NCBI GenBank assembly: GCA_021162905.1
Contig: JAGGXT010000150.1
Span: forward strand, 1 to 13,266
Reading direction: 5' to 3'
Length of the DNA stretch: 13,266 bases
Source: Candidatus Odinarchaeota archaeon
GTDB taxonomy: Archaea > Asgardarchaeota > JAGGXT01
A program made the position numbers and the translations under genes. The notes under the pieces are model-generated. The model saw nothing but the letters and a program-made list of their open reading frames with translations, searched no databases and was not told the origin of the DNA. Positions 12,799 through 13,266 of the stretch are shown piece by piece. Position 1 is the first letter of the stretch; each line of letters opens with the position of its first letter.

Positions 12799-12830
12799 TT
12801 ATATTAAAATTTTTAGAGTAAATATATTTT
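12799..12830. promoter_or_regulatory. Overlapping divergent promoters of tiaS and the carbamoyltransferase gene
   Basis: Only 68 bases separate the two start codons. On the plus strand TTATATTAAAA (12799-12809) predicts transcription start near 12831, just before GGTGAT (12834-12839). On the minus strand AAAAATATAT (12821-12830) predicts a start near 12798, about 24 bases before the tiaS ATG. The two TATA boxes overlap the other's initiation zone, so use of one promoter may exclude the other. Confidence 0.45.
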
Positions 12831-12842
12831 TATGGTGATTGC

Positions 12843-13266
12843 ATGAGCGTAATCATTGGAGTATCTGACGGGCATGATGCCGGTGCTGCTGTTATAGATC
12901 AAGACGGTAATATAATATCAGCTGTTTCAGAAGAACGTTTCTCTAGAATAAAACATCAAAGAGGAATACCCTATAATTCATTACAGTATATTAAACATTA
13001 TCTAGAGGAAAATGATCTTGCCGATGAAATGATATACATTGCAGTTGGTGGTATTTTTAGACGAGAAAAAAGATGTAAGGAATTTGAGCGAGCTATCGAA
13101 GCTCTATTCCCGAGCTCTCCTATTATATACATAGGACATCACTTATCACATGCTGCATCAGCATATTTCACCTCAGGTTTTAATAAAGCACTTGTTATAA
13201 CTCTAGATGCAGCTGGTGATGGTCTATCAGGGAGTCTATCTATAGGAATTAATGGTAGAATAATTC
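12843..13266 (+). CDS. Carbamoyltransferase (NodU/CmcH family), N-terminal part, runs off the window
   Basis: The first 141 codons are present and the frame is open at the window edge, so the gene is cut by the window, not broken. The start IIGVSDGHDAGAAVIDQDGN (4-23) and AVSEERFSRIKHQRG (27-41) match the N-terminal Kae1-like, ATP-handling domain of O-carbamoyltransferases. GHHLSHAASAYFTSGF (about 99-114) carries the conserved HxxxHAxxA metal-binding histidines, and ITLDAAGDG (119-127) is the phosphate-binding turn. Family members transfer carbamoyl from carbamoyl phosphate through a carbamoyl-adenylate to a hydroxyl of a sugar, antibiotic or nodulation factor; the full family is about 550-600 residues. 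The acceptor here is unknown and might be a surface glycan or lipid. GGTGAT three bases before the ATG supports the start, though the spacing is short. Confidence 0.9.
   Translation, partial: MSVIIGVSDGHDAGAAVIDQDGNIISAVSEERFSRIKHQRGIPYNSLQYIKHYLEENDLADEMIYIAVGGIFRREKRCKEFERAIEALFPSSPIIYIGHHLSHAASAYFTSGFNKALVITLDAAGDGLSGSLSIGINGRII

Overview
This is an AT-rich archaeal window. The archaeal assignment rests on TiaS (the archaea-specific tRNA-Ile2 agmatidine synthetase), an indolepyruvate:ferredoxin oxidoreductase, an archaeal-type serine hydroxymethyltransferase, a DUF1512-type membrane protein, TATA-like boxes about 25-30 bp upstream of mapped starts, and GGTGAT/GGAGG Shine-Dalgarno sequences, several of them in front of TTG start codons. 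DUF1512 and the general style suggest a Thermoproteota (crenarchaeal-type) anaerobic amino-acid user. I cannot name the genus.

Layout. (1) About 1-2340 is a loosely packed regulatory or accessory stretch with four small genes: a winged-helix regulator (222-485), an XRE-HTH + CBS-pair regulator (736-1323), a basic coiled-coil protein of unknown function on the other strand (1333-1662) and a ribbon-helix-helix-like protein (2003-2326). The XRE-CBS gene and the unknown gene converge and are bracketed by two copies of a 56-bp repeat containing a strong palindrome (GTGTTAGGGGG/CCCCCTAACAC). (2) 2358-6216, minus strand, is a tight operon in the order class-III aminotransferase, iorA, iorB, for oxidative breakdown of amino-acid-derived 2-oxo acids to acyl-CoA with reduced ferredoxin. 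(3) 6525-9615, plus strand, is gcvT-gcvH followed by glyA, i.e. one-carbon/glycine metabolism; the P and L proteins of the glycine cleavage system are not in the window. (4) 9807-11431 is a DUF1512-type membrane protein overlapping by 4 nt a small two-TM zinc-ribbon protein. (5) 11449-12774, minus strand, is tiaS; a carbamoyltransferase gene diverges from it and runs off the right edge.

How they work together. The aminotransferase-IOR operon and the glycine-cleavage/SHMT genes are divergently arranged around a 308-bp intergenic region and together point to amino-acid catabolism and one-carbon supply. The rest is housekeeping (tiaS), unknown membrane biology (the DUF1512 pair), and the repeat-bracketed regulator cassette. 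That cassette is the least explained and most interesting part of the window.
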